Positions 9,841 to 20,110 of a DNA stretch of 64,000 nucleotides are shown one piece after another; position 1 is the first letter of the stretch, and each line of letters starts with the position of its first letter. The translations under genes were made by a program, and so were the position numbers. The notes below the pieces were generated by a model, which was not told where the DNA came from, did no database searches, and saw nothing but the letters and a program-made list of their open reading frames with translations. Source of the stretch: Prorocentrum cordatum (lineage: Eukaryota > Sar > Dinophyceae > Prorocentrales > Prorocentraceae); the NCBI GenBank assembly GCA_963575745.1, contig CAUYUJ010018903.1, positions 33,978 to 97,977 of the forward strand, written 5' to 3'.

Positions 9841-10317
9841 CGGGCGCCAACCGCAGACGAGCCAGCCCCCCACCTCTCGCAGCCACGCTGGAGCACGAGC
9901 GGGGCCCCCCCATCCGCCCCACAGCTCGGAGCAGGAGGGAGGCGGGACTCGGGCAGGCGAGCGAGCGCGCGGCCGCCCAGGCACGCCTCGGAGCCCGGGG
10001 AGGCAGGAGCGCTCGAAACTTGTTTTGATCCGCGGGTCGGGAGCGAGCCTCTTCCGGTCGAAGCTACAGTCGGGGCGTTGACCTAAGGAACCCTAAATAA
10101 GGAACGAGGCCCCTTTCTTCCATGGGTTAAACTTCGATTTCCCGTCGAAAACATCAGGAAACCCTGAGGCAAGCTGTGAAGCAATCAAGGAACACGGAGC
10201 CCCTCCCCAACGAAAAGGGTTCCTTCTTCAGCGCCCCGACTGTAAGCGGGCCGCGCACAGCTTTAATTGACAGAGGGAGGAAAACAGAAGTCGGCCACAC
10301 GCAAGAGCGACCCTGGG
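9841..10317. other. No gene seen
   Basis: GC-rich to about 10090, then mixed sequence with no repeat or frame I can support. Confidence 0.35.
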
Positions 10318-10465
10318 TAAGAGTGACCTCTGGTGCGCGGCTTTTTTGGGGCCGCGGGGAGACCAAACCTGGGCGCGCAAGCCGCTGCTACTGCTTCGTC
10401 TCCAGCCATCTGAGGGCCCATCTGCGCCCGCACCAAAGGTCACTCCGGCGAAAGGTCACTCTTAC
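10318..10465 (+). mobile_element. M6 short terminal-inverted-repeat element
   Basis: Starts GTAAGAGTGACCTCTGGTGC and ends CGCACCAAAGGTCACT ... GTCACTCTTAC. The ends are inverted copies of GTAAGAGTGACC and GACCTTTGGTGCG. Single ends of the same sequence recur at 33320-33370 and 34245-34300. Confidence 0.55.
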
Positions 10466-10559
10466 GGCTAGTCGAAGAAGGAGGGGCCTCACGTCAAGGC
10501 CAAGAGAGGGCAAAGCCCTGGGATCAGGCGGTGGGGAGCGCCCGAAGACACTCCTGCAG

Positions 10560-10606
10560 CACTGCGAGAAAAAAAAAAAAACAGCAAAAAACTTGCGAAA
10601 AACAAG

Positions 10607-10638
<32 letters not shown>

Positions 10639-10780
10639 AAAAAAAGAAAACACAAAAAAACAAAAAAAAAAAAAGCGAAAAAACAAAAAAAAAGAAAAAA
10701 ACAAAAAAAAATATCAAAAAAAAACAAAAATAAGCAAATAACAAGCGGAAAGCGAAAAAAAAAAAAGGCACGGGAGGGCC
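10560..10780 (+). repeat. A-rich tract
   Basis: Over 200 bp of A interrupted by single C, G or T (AAAAACAAAAAAAG type). No adjoining retroposon body is recognisable. Confidence 0.85.
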
Positions 10781-10794
10781 CCCCACCACGGCCA

Positions 10795-11310
10795 CCCCCC
10801 CTTCCCGGACGCCCTGGCCAGGCGCAGAGGTCCACAAACAGCGCCGTGGTAGGCGCGAGGCGGGGACGTATCCCCATGCCCACCCCTGGAACCAATCTAC
10901 CTCGTTCCACCACGGGCGGGGGATACGGATACAATTCGGACCGCGGGGGCCCGACTATGTCCACATCCACACACACACACACACCACACACACCGCCTGC
11001 CAGGGGGCTCCGAAAACTGACCCTCCAGGCGGTGGGACATGATATAACAAACATCACTCCCGCCTCGGAGTAGGCCTCGGCAGGGTCGATCTCTGGGCCC
11101 CGAAAGGCGAAGAGACGGCGCCCGGAGACCCGCCGACGAGGCCTTCCTCTTCACAGAGGTCGGCTCGGGGGGCCTTCCCGAACCGCCCTGGCCAACGCAG
11201 AGGTCACACTGCGCCGTGGTAGGTCTCGGCAAGGTCGACCTGGGCTCCGAGGGACGAAGAGACACCGCCCGGAGACCCGCCGACGAGGCCTGCTTCCTCG
11301 CAGGGGAAGC
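10795..11310 (+). repeat. Tandem array, ~148-bp unit, about three copies
   Basis: The unit contains CGCCCTGGCCAACGCAGAGG, GCGCCGTGGTAGG, CGGCAAGGTCGACCTGGG and CGGAGACCCGCCGACGAGGC. Copies start near 10795 (partial), 11072 and 11220. A short (CA)n run lies at 10970-10990. Confidence 0.7.
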
Positions 11311-11409
11311 GCGCGCCGCTCGGGGCCTCGCGCCGCGCAGCTCCCGACCGGCCAGTCAGGCCCATCGCCGCCGCGCCCCCCCCCCACGACAGAGACTCCC
11401 AGCTCGAGG

Positions 11410-11760
11410 CCCCTCTGCTCCTCCTCCTCCTCCTCCTCCTCTTCCTCCTTCTCCTCCTCCTCCTCCTCCTCCTCCATCCTCCTCCTCCTTCTCCTTCTCC
11501 TTTCTCTCCGGCTCCTCCTCCTCCTCCTCCTCCTCCTCCTCCCTCCTCCTCCTCCTCCTCCACCTCCGCCTTCCTCCCACCTCCCCTCCCCTCCCCCTCC
11601 CCCTCCCCTACCCCTCCCCTACCCCTCCCCTCCCCCTCACCCTCCCCCCCTCCCTCCCCTCTCCCTTTTTCCTCCTCCACCTCCTCCCTCCTCCTCCCTC
11701 CACCTCCTCCTCCGTCCTCCCTCTCCTCCTCCTCCTCCTCCTCCTCCTCCTCCACTCCGC
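11410..11760 (+). repeat. (CTC)n tract
   Basis: CTC triplets with TTC and CCC variants over 350 bp. Confidence 0.9.
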
Positions 11761-11937
11761 CGCATCGAGCCGATGTCTGAACCGAATTTTCCCGACGCTC
11801 GCGCAGACGGACGGCCTGCGCGGCCAGAAGCCCCCTCGAACAGCCCGCGCCTGGCTGCTGGGGCGCGGCGGCGCCCTGCACGGGCACAGCGTCGGCCCCG
11901 AGGCTGCGAGCGGCGCCTCTCCTACGAAACCCGAGAG

Positions 11938-12166
11938 GCCCGCAATCAATGATAGGCCTGTTTTCCACCACCACCACCACCACCACCACCACCACCACCA
12001 CCACCTCCACCATAAGTTGGAAGGGTAGGGGGTCCTCCTCCTCCCTCCTCCTGCCTCATCCTCCTCCTCCTCCTCCTCCTCCTCCTCCTCCTCCTCCTCC
12101 TCCTTCCCCACTCCATCTTATGGTGGTGGTGGCGGCGGAGAACAGGCCCATCATTCAATGGCCAAG
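11938..12166 (+). mobile_element. Inverted-repeat element carrying (CAC)n and (CTC)n
   Basis: The left end GGCCCGCAATCAATGATAGG leads into CCTGTTTTCCACC. The right end GAGAACAGGCCCATCATTC leads to AATGGCC, an imperfect inverse of it. CCACCATAAG near 12005 faces CTTATGGTGG near 12117. Between the arms sit (CAC)n and (CTC)n runs, so the microsatellites look like expansions inside the element. Confidence 0.6.
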
Positions 12167-12320
12167 CGACTCGCGACGGCCCGGCAGGAGGCCAGGCACA
12201 AAAAAAACGCCCTGGGCCTGGGCGCCAGGCGGAGGCGCGCAAGTCCAGAGGCGGGCCTCCTGCCCGCAGCCCCCAGCTGCCCGCCGACGGGGTAGACCGT
12301 GCCATTGTTCAGACTACCTG

Positions 12321-12467
12321 CCAGACCACCCCAACCCAACCCGAAGACCCGAATTTCGGGTTGGGGGGGGTACGGGTTCCACGCGTGTTTTCTCGATGTT
12401 TCCCGACCCCCCCCCACTGGAAATCGAGGGTCAATCTGAGCCTTCGGGTTGGGTTGAGGTGGTCTGG
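12321..12467 (+). mobile_element. M3 inverted-repeat element, copy a
   Basis: Starts CCAGACCACCCCAACCCAAC and ends GTTGGGTTGAGGTGGTCTGG, a terminal inverted repeat of about 26 bp with one mismatch. A second copy lies at 33.6-33.75 kb. It abuts the broken reverse transcriptase, whose frame runs into its right terminal repeat. Confidence 0.7.
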
Positions 12468-12814
12468 TGGGTGGTGATGTTCTGGGCCGACACATGACCC
12501 ACGACACTGCGGACACTGACCGACGGATGATCACGCTGGATGCCCACAAAGAGCTGGCACAACAAGACCTGGACCATCGTCGTCGCTAGGCTGCACCCTG
12601 CCAGCGCTGTGCTATCAGGAGCCGTAAACACCGTGATGCAGCAGTCCTGGAAGGTGATCGCCTTTAGCCCACTGCACATGACGTAAGCAGCGCGCATGAC
12701 CTTCAGGTTGAACTTCGCTGCCACCCTCTCGTCGCCAAGTGCAACTTGCGAGACATTATCGCAGGCCTTCTTCAAGTTCGTGTAAAGCGAGCCCGATTCC
12801 ATGTCGATGCACAC
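12468..12814 (-). pseudogene. Reverse transcriptase fragment, catalytic residues lost
   Basis: The minus frame encodes an RT palm-like segment. In order it has TNLKKACDNVSQVALGD where motif A (DLKKxYDxV) is expected, RAAYVMCSGLKAITFQ, then AGCSLATTMVQVLL like motif B, and HPSVSVRSVVGHVSAQN like motif C. The first motif-A Asp is Asn here, and the YxDD-type pair is Gly-His (12494-12499), so the copy cannot be active if this alignment is right. Size, order and the GCSLATT block match RTs of dinoflagellate non-LTR-like elements as I know them. The frame is cut off downstream by an M3 element; the 5' side changes frame near 12815-13000. Family assignment is by motif memory. Confidence 0.6.
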
Positions 12815-13190
12815 GGACTGCTAGAGAGACGTGGGCGTAAAAGGGAGCGCGGGCCAGGACTTGGAGTCAAGCTAAAATTGAGACGACTACGGCGACATCC
12901 ACGAGCCTGATGCGGCAGTCTTCCAACCTTCCTGCAGCGCCCCGCAGACAACGCATATTCATGTTTGACGCTTGAGGCGTCAGTCGTAGCACCAATTCCC
13001 GCAGCCATTGCAGAAAGTGAAACGCAGAGACTGCTTGGGCATAGCTCCTCCAGGAGCTCACGTGAAAGATGCTGGACCTGGGGCGAACCAGGAACACCTC
13101 AGCCAGAGGCGCACCTGGCAAATGGATCAAAACAATCCGCAGACTAACGGTGTCCGCATGCTTCACAGAAGGAACCAAACCATGAGCAAA
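12815..13190 (-). pseudogene. Possible upstream part of the broken RT
   Basis: Two minus frames carry varied protein-like text. One has FHFLQWLRELVLRLTPQAS and RLEDCRIRLVDVAVVV. The other has MAAGIGATTDASSVKHEYAL. Neither joins the RT frame without a shift. This may be the 5' continuation of the same decayed element, but I see no diagnostic motif. Confidence 0.3.
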
Positions 13191-13194
13191 AATG

Positions 13195-13410
13195 GCTACG
13201 GAAGAAGGAGGAGCAGGAGGAGGAAGAGGAAGAGGAAGAGGAAGAGAAAGAGGAAGAGGAGGCGGAGGAGGAAAAGGAGGAGGAAGAAGAAGAAGGAGAG
13301 GAGGAGGGAGGAGGAGAGGAGGAGGCGGAGGAGGAGGAAGGGAGAGGAGGATGAGGAGGATGATGAGGAGGAGGAGGAGGAGGAGGAGGAGGAGAGGGAG
13401 GAGCAGGAGC
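13195..13410 (+). repeat. (GAG)n tract
   Basis: AGG triplets with GAA and GGC variants. Confidence 0.9.
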
Positions 13411-13594
13411 ACATAGGGGGGGTCCTCAGCCACCGCCGCGCGCCCACGGGTGGCGCCGCGTAGGGCACGCCGTGGAAGTGAGCCACGCCGCCCGCCTGCA
13501 GAGCGGGCGGGCGGGGGGGTCTGGCCTCGGGCACACGCGGCAGGCCCACCGCCCGTCACCAGGCAGACGCACGAACCTGTCGGCACTGCGCCAA

Positions 13595-13735
13595 AGCCCA
13601 CCCTCCCTCCCTCCCACCCTCCCTCCCTCCCTCCCTCCCTCCCTCCCCCCCCATCCCTCCTCATACCCGCCTCCCGCCTCCCGCCTCCCTCCTCCCCCCC
13701 CCCCCCTCCCACCCTCCCTCCGTCGCCAGGCAGAT
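13595..13735 (+). repeat. (CCCT)n tract
   Basis: CCCTCCCTCCCT-type tetranucleotide run with C homopolymers. Confidence 0.85.
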
Positions 13736-13981
13736 AATTGCCCTAACCTAATCTGGCCCAGCCCCTGTCGACACCGCGCCAAAGCTGGCCTGACCCATGA
13801 AAGCCAACGTGGCCAACGGCTCGGCGAGGCCAGTGTGCAACGCGCGCGCGAGCTGCACCAGATGTTGCGCCAGCGGAGCGGTACAGTAACACGGATCGCG
13901 GAGGGCACCCCCTAAGCGTGCGGCCAGCGCCGCTCGACTTGGCGACGGAGCCTGCCAACCCGCGCGCCCTGGCCCATGCTT

Positions 13982-14141
13982 TAGGTCGGGCTTGTCCCCC
14001 TACAGAGGGGGATCTCGGGCGAAGAATTAAAAAAATGCCCCAAGGATGCCCCAAACATGCACCAAACTGGTCAAAAAATCGTCCCCAGGCTATTTTTCGT
14101 ATTTGTGCATAGTCTCCCTGTAGAGGGACAGGCCCGACTTA
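13982..14141 (+). mobile_element. M1 MITE-like element, copy a, with 10-bp target duplication
   Basis: Starts TAGGTCGGGCTTGTCCCCCT and ends AGGGACAGGCCCGACTTA, inverted. It is flanked by identical GCCCATGCTT at 13972-13981 and 14142-14151. The 160-bp interior has the shared block ATCGTCCCC ... CTATTTTT and no ORF. Direct repeats of 8-11 bp are typical of Mutator-like transposition. Confidence 0.85.
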
Positions 14142-14364
14142 GCCCATGCTTGTGGTCTTCCTCGACGAGCTGCCTCCCCCCTCTCGGCGGCTGCCCGCAG
14201 CGCCCCTGGCCCGAGAGGCGCCCCCCCGGGGCGCGCGCTCCCCTGCCGGAGCTCCCCACGGGCCCTCTCGGGGCCTCGAGGGGGGCGCGCTCCGGAGGCC
14301 GCGCGGGCCGCGCCGGGGACTCCCGGAGGGCACCCCGGGCCAGGAACGCCTCCGGCCACGCTCC

Positions 14365-14530
14365 CTCCTCCTCCTCCTCCTCCTCCTCCTCCTCCTCCTC
14401 CTCCTCCTCCTCCTCTTCCACCCTCCTCCTCCTCCTCCTCCTCCTCCTCCTCCTCCCTCCTCCTCCTCCTCCTCCTTCTCCTCCTCCTCCTCCTCCTCGT
14501 CTTCCTCCTCCTCCTCCTCCTCCTCCTCGC
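14365..14530 (+). repeat. (CTC)n tract
   Basis: CTC triplets. The 14160-14360 flank is GC-rich with no gene I can support. Confidence 0.9.
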
Positions 14531-14562
14531 GGCCCTGGGGGGTGCTGCGGCGCAAATCCTGC

Positions 14563-14706
14563 CAGGGCTGAACCTAAACGGTGTTTTTCGTTTTCGTTTT
14601 GTTTTCGTTCTCCCTCGTTTCTGTCTCGAATCCGCCTTTGCCGCAAAACGAAGTCGAAACGAAAACGGCGCACGAAATCCCCCAAAACACCGTTAGGTCC
14701 AGCCCT
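14563..14706 (+). mobile_element. M2 foldback element, copy a
   Basis: Starts CAGGGCTGAACCTAAACGG and ends CCGTTAGGTCCAGCCCT. The interior is a near-palindrome (GTTTTCGTTTTG ... CGAAACGAAAAC), so the whole element could fold as one hairpin. It has no coding capacity. A target duplication is not clear here. Confidence 0.8.
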
Positions 14707-15110
14707 GAACCCTGCAGTGCAGTCTTCCCGCTGAGCCCGTGGGCTTGCCCCAGGGGCCCTGGGCAGTGCATGCGGCGCAAGCCCCCTCTGTGGGTGCTTG
14801 CTCTGGCGAGGCGTGCGCCGCCGCGCGCGTGCCGCCCCGTGTGGCCCCGCGGGGGCTCTGTGGCTCTGGCCCTCTCCCCGCTGGGCCCCCCTGGGCGGCT
14901 GGGGCCGTGGCGGCCCTGCCCCGGGGGGCAGCGGCACGAGGCCACCGCACCCGAGTGCGCACGGAGGCGGCCGGGCGCGCGGGAGCGGCACGGCCGCGAT
15001 CGGGCCGCGGAGCCTCGTGTCCGCGCCTCGCGCAGTGAGCGATGCCCCTCCGCTGCCACACCCCCTTGCCCTTGCCCCGCGCCGGCCCCCGCGGGAAGGG
15101 AAGAGCGGAG
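14707..15110. other. Very GC-rich, no gene supported
   Basis: All frames are open because stop codons are rare in this composition. No protein motif is visible. Confidence 0.4.
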
Positions 15111-15119
15111 GGCGGATGG

Positions 15120-15361
15120 ACGGACGACCGGAGGGAGGGAGTGAGGGAGGAGGCAAGGACGGAGGAGGAGGAGGAAAATCAGCAGCACGAGGAGGAGGAG
15201 GAGGAGGAGGAGGAGGAGGAGGACGTCGACGACGACGAGGAGGAGGACTGAGGAGGACCGAGGAGTGAGGAGGAGGGGAATTGACGGAAGAGTGAGGAGG
15301 ATCGAGGAGGAGGAGCGATTAGGATCGAGGAGGATCGAGGACGAGGAGGACAATGGGCGAC

Positions 15362-15400
<39 letters not shown>

Positions 15401-15420
15401 AACGACGATCCCGACAGGAG
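15120..15420 (+). repeat. (GAG)n and (GAC)n tracts
   Basis: AGG and GAGGATC units to about 15350, then a clean (GAC)n run at 15358-15410. Confidence 0.85.
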
Positions 15421-15599
15421 GACCTCAGTGAAAACAGATCAAACTAGCGACCACCAATTCAGCGAATCCATATTCGCCACCGTGCACTCATGGCACGCTG
15501 AGGCGTGGTAGCATGCCAGGTTCAGTCTGGTAGGGTCCAGGTGAGTCTGTTCAAAGACTCCTTCCCCGAACTCCCCTCGCGACCGACGAGGACGGCCTG

Positions 15600-15825
15600 C
15601 CGTGTCGAGGAGGGGGAGGAGGAGAAGGAGGAGGAGGAGGAGGAGGACCGAGGAGGAGGAGGAGGAGGAGGAGGAGGAGGAGGAGGAGGAGGAGTAGGAG
15701 GAAGAGGAGGACCGAGGACCGAGGAGGAAGAGGAGGAGGAGTACCGAGGAGGACCGAGGAGGAGGAGGAGGAGGAGGAGGAGGAGGAGGAGGACCCAGGA
15801 GGACCGAGGAGGAGGAGGAGGAGGA
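15600..15825 (+). repeat. (GAG)n tract with GAGGACC units
   Basis: AGG triplets interrupted by ACCGAGG. The same interrupted form recurs at 17810-17960. Confidence 0.9.
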
Positions 15826-16011
15826 TTGTGTTAGATTAGATTAGACGGTGCGCTGCGCGCGGCTCCACGAGGCTACATCTGGGAAGGAGTGTCGTTGGCC
15901 CGCCTCGTGCGGCCACGGGCGAGGCCCTGCTCGAGGGACCTCAGACACGCGAGTCCCGTCCGGCCGCGCGGGAGGCTGGCAGTCTTGCAACAGCTTCCCA
16001 CTGCTTATGAT

Positions 16012-16153
16012 CAGGGCTCGAGTTAAACAGCGTTTTCCATTTTCGTGTTGTTTTCGTCATCCCTAGTTCTGTCTTCGTTCCACATTTGCTGCAAAACGAA
16101 GTCAAAACGAAAACGGTCCACGAAATTGCAAAAGCACCGTTTAGCTCGAGCCC
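16012..16153 (+). mobile_element. M2 foldback element, copy b, with 9-bp target duplication
   Basis: Starts CAGGGCTCGAGTTAAACAGCG-like and ends TTTAGCTCGAGCCCT. It is flanked by GCTTATGAT (16003-16011) and GCTTACGAT (16154-16162), 8 of 9 identical. Confidence 0.85.
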
Positions 16154-16159
16154 TGCTTA

Positions 16160-16870
16160 CGATGCTCCAACCTACTTTAGCCTTGATCACCAGGAAGAAT
16201 TTCGAGCGCCCGAAGAAGTACCGAAACTCAAGGAATTTCACGTGTCGGGCCCTGGGAGACACTCGCCCGACACTGTTTCGACACTGTTTCGACACTCTTT
16301 TGACACTTTTCCGGGTGCTCGAAATTATTTCTGGTATGTGGTCCTCAAGAAGGATCGGAACAACATAACCCACTGCGCCTGTAATGGTCTGTCCCTGGAC
16401 CACCACAGGACGAGCAGGCAAACATCAATTCTTTCCGAGAGCCCGCCCCCCCTCCCACCACCGCACAGTGTGAGAAGCATGCACAGTCAGGCCATGACGG
16501 ATCGGAGCATCCGCTCTCGGGGGCTGGCTGGAGGGGTTCACGACGACAGGAGCAAAGCAGGGCTCTCGGAGCCATCTGATCATGGCACCCTTGGACCTCT
16601 TACACGGCTTGGAACCACACGAACGACAATGCCAGCGGCGACGGTCGACATCCTCGGGTCCAACCAATGAAGTGCCTGGTGTCAGCAATCGCCTGTTTGA
16701 GGTCAAGCTTGGGTCGGGAAGTCCCAACGGCCGAGCTCAACTCTGAACCAGGGCGTGACGCTGGCATCTCCGCCAAAATAGCGACGAGGCAGCGGCGGAT
16801 GTCTCTCGACTGCACCGAGGAGGAGGAGGAGGCGAAGGCGGAGGAGGAGGACCAGTGTAAACCCAAGAGA
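16160..16870 (-). pseudogene. Decayed gene with CxxC motif, unknown family
   Basis: The minus strand carries SRDIRRCLVAILAEMPAS and LDLKQAIADTRHFIG in one frame. In a second frame it carries RRRWHCRSCGSKPCKRSKG ... WLREPCF, then a TGA at 16425, then in the same frame ARPVVVQGQTITGAVGYV and PILLEDHIPEIIS. WxCxxCG followed by PC about 18 residues on resembles small zinc-ribbon modules I associate with multi-copy dinoflagellate proteins. The 5' end abuts an M2 element. Plus-strand frames are also open here, so the strand is not certain. Confidence 0.35.
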
Positions 16871-17189
16871 CATCAACGATGTTGGAATAAACCCTCCCTC
16901 CAGGCTCCCCCTGCAGAGGTCCCTACAACGGGTCATGTCCAATGAGGGAGCTGCCTCGTTGGAAGACAACCGTTTAAAGGCCCTGAAGCATGCCAGCACA
17001 TGGTTCTCGGGGTTCCAGCGCCACGGATCAACCGGACTGTTGCGCATTGACGATCCTGAATCGTGCCAGAATGCCATTCCTGGGACTTCAACACCGCGAA
17101 TCAACGTAACTGTTGCACCCTGATAATCCCGAATCCTTCCAAAACAACATGTCTGGTAAGCTGATCATAGGAATCCGTGAAACTCGGGC
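16871..17189. other. Coding-like text on both strands, unresolved
   Basis: The plus strand reads EDNRLKALKHASTWFSGFQ at about 16960-17020. The minus strand reads WRWNPENHVLACFRAFKRL over the same bases. Neither has a supporting motif. Confidence 0.2.
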
Positions 17190-17455
17190 AAAGATTAATA
17201 GCGAATGTGAGCGGCGCCAAGGCGAGAGCCACGTCTTGAAAAGGAGACGCCCTCACTCCGTGAAATCCTTGCAAATATTTAAAACGAATGCACGCGGCGC
17301 AAAGGCGAGAGCCACATGTTGAAAACGGGCGGCCCTCAATCCGCGAAGCTCTTGCAACTTTTTAGAACGAATGCGCGCGGCGCCAAAGCGAGAACCACAT
17401 TTTCAAAACGGGGGCCCCCTCAATCCGTGAAACTGTTGCCAGTGTTTAAGCTTCA
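17190..17455 (+). repeat. Tandem array, ~87-bp unit, three copies
   Basis: The unit contains CGGCGCCAAGGCGAGAGCCAC, TTGAAAACGGG, CCCTCAATCCGTGAAA and CTTGCAA. Copies start near 17203, 17287 and 17371. Confidence 0.8.
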
Positions 17456-17539
17456 GGGTCATAAATGTTGAAGAAGTCTCAGGCGAAACGCCTGGCCCGC
17501 CCTAAAAACTTGCCTCGGGGTGCGACAGGGAGAGGTGAT

Positions 17540-17969
17540 TTGCAAGGAAAAGGAATGGAGGAGGAAGAGGAGGAGGAGGCGGAGGAGGAGGATCGACATG
17601 AGCATCGAGGAGTGTGAGGATCGAGGGCGATCGATGAGGATCGAGAAGGAGGATCGAGGACGAGGAGGGCCTGCCACTCCCCGACGGCGGCCCCGTGCTC
17701 CAGCTGCGCCCGTGGCCGGCCCGGCGGCGGGCCCCGCGGCTCCTGGCGGCCGCAAAGCGGTGTGGAGCCCGCGCGTCATCATGGCCGTTCCCGGAGCAGG
17801 AGGACGAGGAGGAGGACCGAGGAGGGGAAGGAGGAGGATGAGGAGGACCGAGGAGGAGGAGGAGGACCGAGGAGGAGGAGGAGGACCGAGGAGGAGGAGG
17901 AGGAGGAGGAGGACCGAGGAGGAGGAGGAGGACCGAGGAGGAGGAGGAGGAGGAGGAGGAGCTCCCCCT

Positions 17970-18005
<36 letters not shown>

Positions 18006-18050
18006 CCTCCTCCTCCTCCTCCTCCTCCTGCTCCTCCTCCTCCCGCGGGA
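17540..18050 (+). repeat. (GAG)n / GAGGACC tract and (CTC)n
   Basis: 17545-17680 has AGG and GAGGATC units, 17800-17960 has GAGGACC units, and 17960-18050 switches to CTC and CTG triplets. A purine-to-pyrimidine switch at about 17962 makes an inverted repeat. 17680-17800 is GC-rich. Confidence 0.85.
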
Positions 18051-18599
18051 CGTGCTCCGGCAAGACGGCCGTGGGGGCCGCGGACGACTTCGGCACCTCC
18101 CCCATCGCCTCGCACGGAGGGACTGCCGCTGCGCTCCGCGACGCAGGCGGCAAGAGGGCGGCAGGTGCTCGCCTCGCACGCGTCGCGTCGCCGCCTCCGC
18201 GCCGGCGGGCGCGCAGCGGTCGCCCCGCAGGCCGCGGTGTCCGCCTGGCACGAAGCTGTGGGCCGCCGCGCCATCGGGCAGCCCCCCCGTAGCTGGACCA
18301 GCACTCTTCGCTCCGCATCCGCGGGCGCCGCCGACGAGGCGCGCGTCACCCCGATCGCGCAGCACGGCCACAAGGGGCGACCAGGAAGGGAAGCACTGGC
18401 AAGATTCGCCGGAGATGGAAGATGCGCCGGGCATCGAGAATGTCATACCAGGGCTGCGTATGATGCCCAAGGTAAAAAAGGGTGCACAACGCACACCCAG
18501 GACTCTCGTGCGCGTGCTCCTGGTTCACGTCGTGGCCAAAAGGATGAGGGGGCACTGAGGAATTCTGGGCACGCCCCTTCGGGGTCTTGGACCCGCCCC
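18051..18599. other. GC-rich, then mixed sequence; no gene fixed
   Basis: Around 18390-18560 a plus frame reads EMEDAPGIENVIPGLRMM and TLVRVLLVHVVAKRMRGH before a stop at 18558. It may be an exon near the candidate that follows. There is no motif support. Confidence 0.25.
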
Positions 18600-18817
18600 G
18601 TCATGACGTCACCCGTGAGTCAATCCCCCCCTGTGTGGTTTTCTGTGTGGAGTGCGCTGCATGCGGCATGACCCTTGGCAAGGGACTGCGTGGGGCTTGC
18701 ACAGAAGAAATCACCAAGAACAGGGTCAGGGACGGCAAGTATCCAGGACGGATGGGCCCTCCCAAGACGGTCATCGGGGCGACGCAAGCCAGGCGTTCAA
18801 AGACTGGACCACCATGA
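18600..18817 (+). CDS. Possible 3' exon with Cys-rich motif
   Basis: The plus frame ends in TGA at about 18817 and contains VVFCVECAACGMTLGKGLRG followed by ACTEEITKNRVRDGKYPGR. C-x2-C-x2-C and a later Cys could bind zinc. Codon use is coding-like and the text is not repeat-derived. It resembles the C-terminal Cys modules of multi-copy dinoflagellate proteins, which is a weak link. Upstream exon and start are unknown. Confidence 0.35.
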
Positions 18818-18879
18818 GCTGCGTGCACCACATGTATGGCAGGTCCCGATCCAGACCAATTGGGGAAATGAGGTGGAGA

Positions 18880-19200
18880 ACGAAAACAAAGTGAAGCAGG
18901 GAGAAGATGGGGCGGGGAAGAGGGGAGCGGATGAAGAGGGGGAAAGGAGGAACAGGGGCGAGCAGCGGACGACGACCTCCCTCTCCCCCATGTTTCCTGC
19001 TGCTGCTGCTCCTCCTCCTCCTCCTCCTCATCCTCCTTGTCTGACTGCTAGTTACTCCTATGCCTGGACCTCGTGCCCATACCTGGGCGCGCGCAAGGCC
19101 AATCTAGAATCCTGGCAAACTCCCCATCCTCCGCCTCCTCCTCCTCCTCCTCCTCCTCGTAGCAGCACTCTTGATGTGAATATCCCTCATCTTCTTGTCC
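18880..19200. other. Purine tract and short (CTC)n runs
   Basis: 18890-18970 is G/A-rich. CTC runs lie at 19005-19035 and 19130-19160. No gene seen. Confidence 0.5.
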
Positions 19201-19321
19201 GAATTATTCGTATTATGAGAATTAGCATGCGTAATGTCATTCGTAGTATCACCAATGTTGGCGATACCAGTATACATAACCTTAAAACTAATATCATTAA
19301 TAGTACCTAAAGTATTATTCA

Positions 19322-20110
<789 letters not shown>

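Noticed and set aside
10560-10780. Poly-A tail of a retroposed gene
   Set aside because: The tract is interrupted throughout, and no coding or element body with a target duplication adjoins it.
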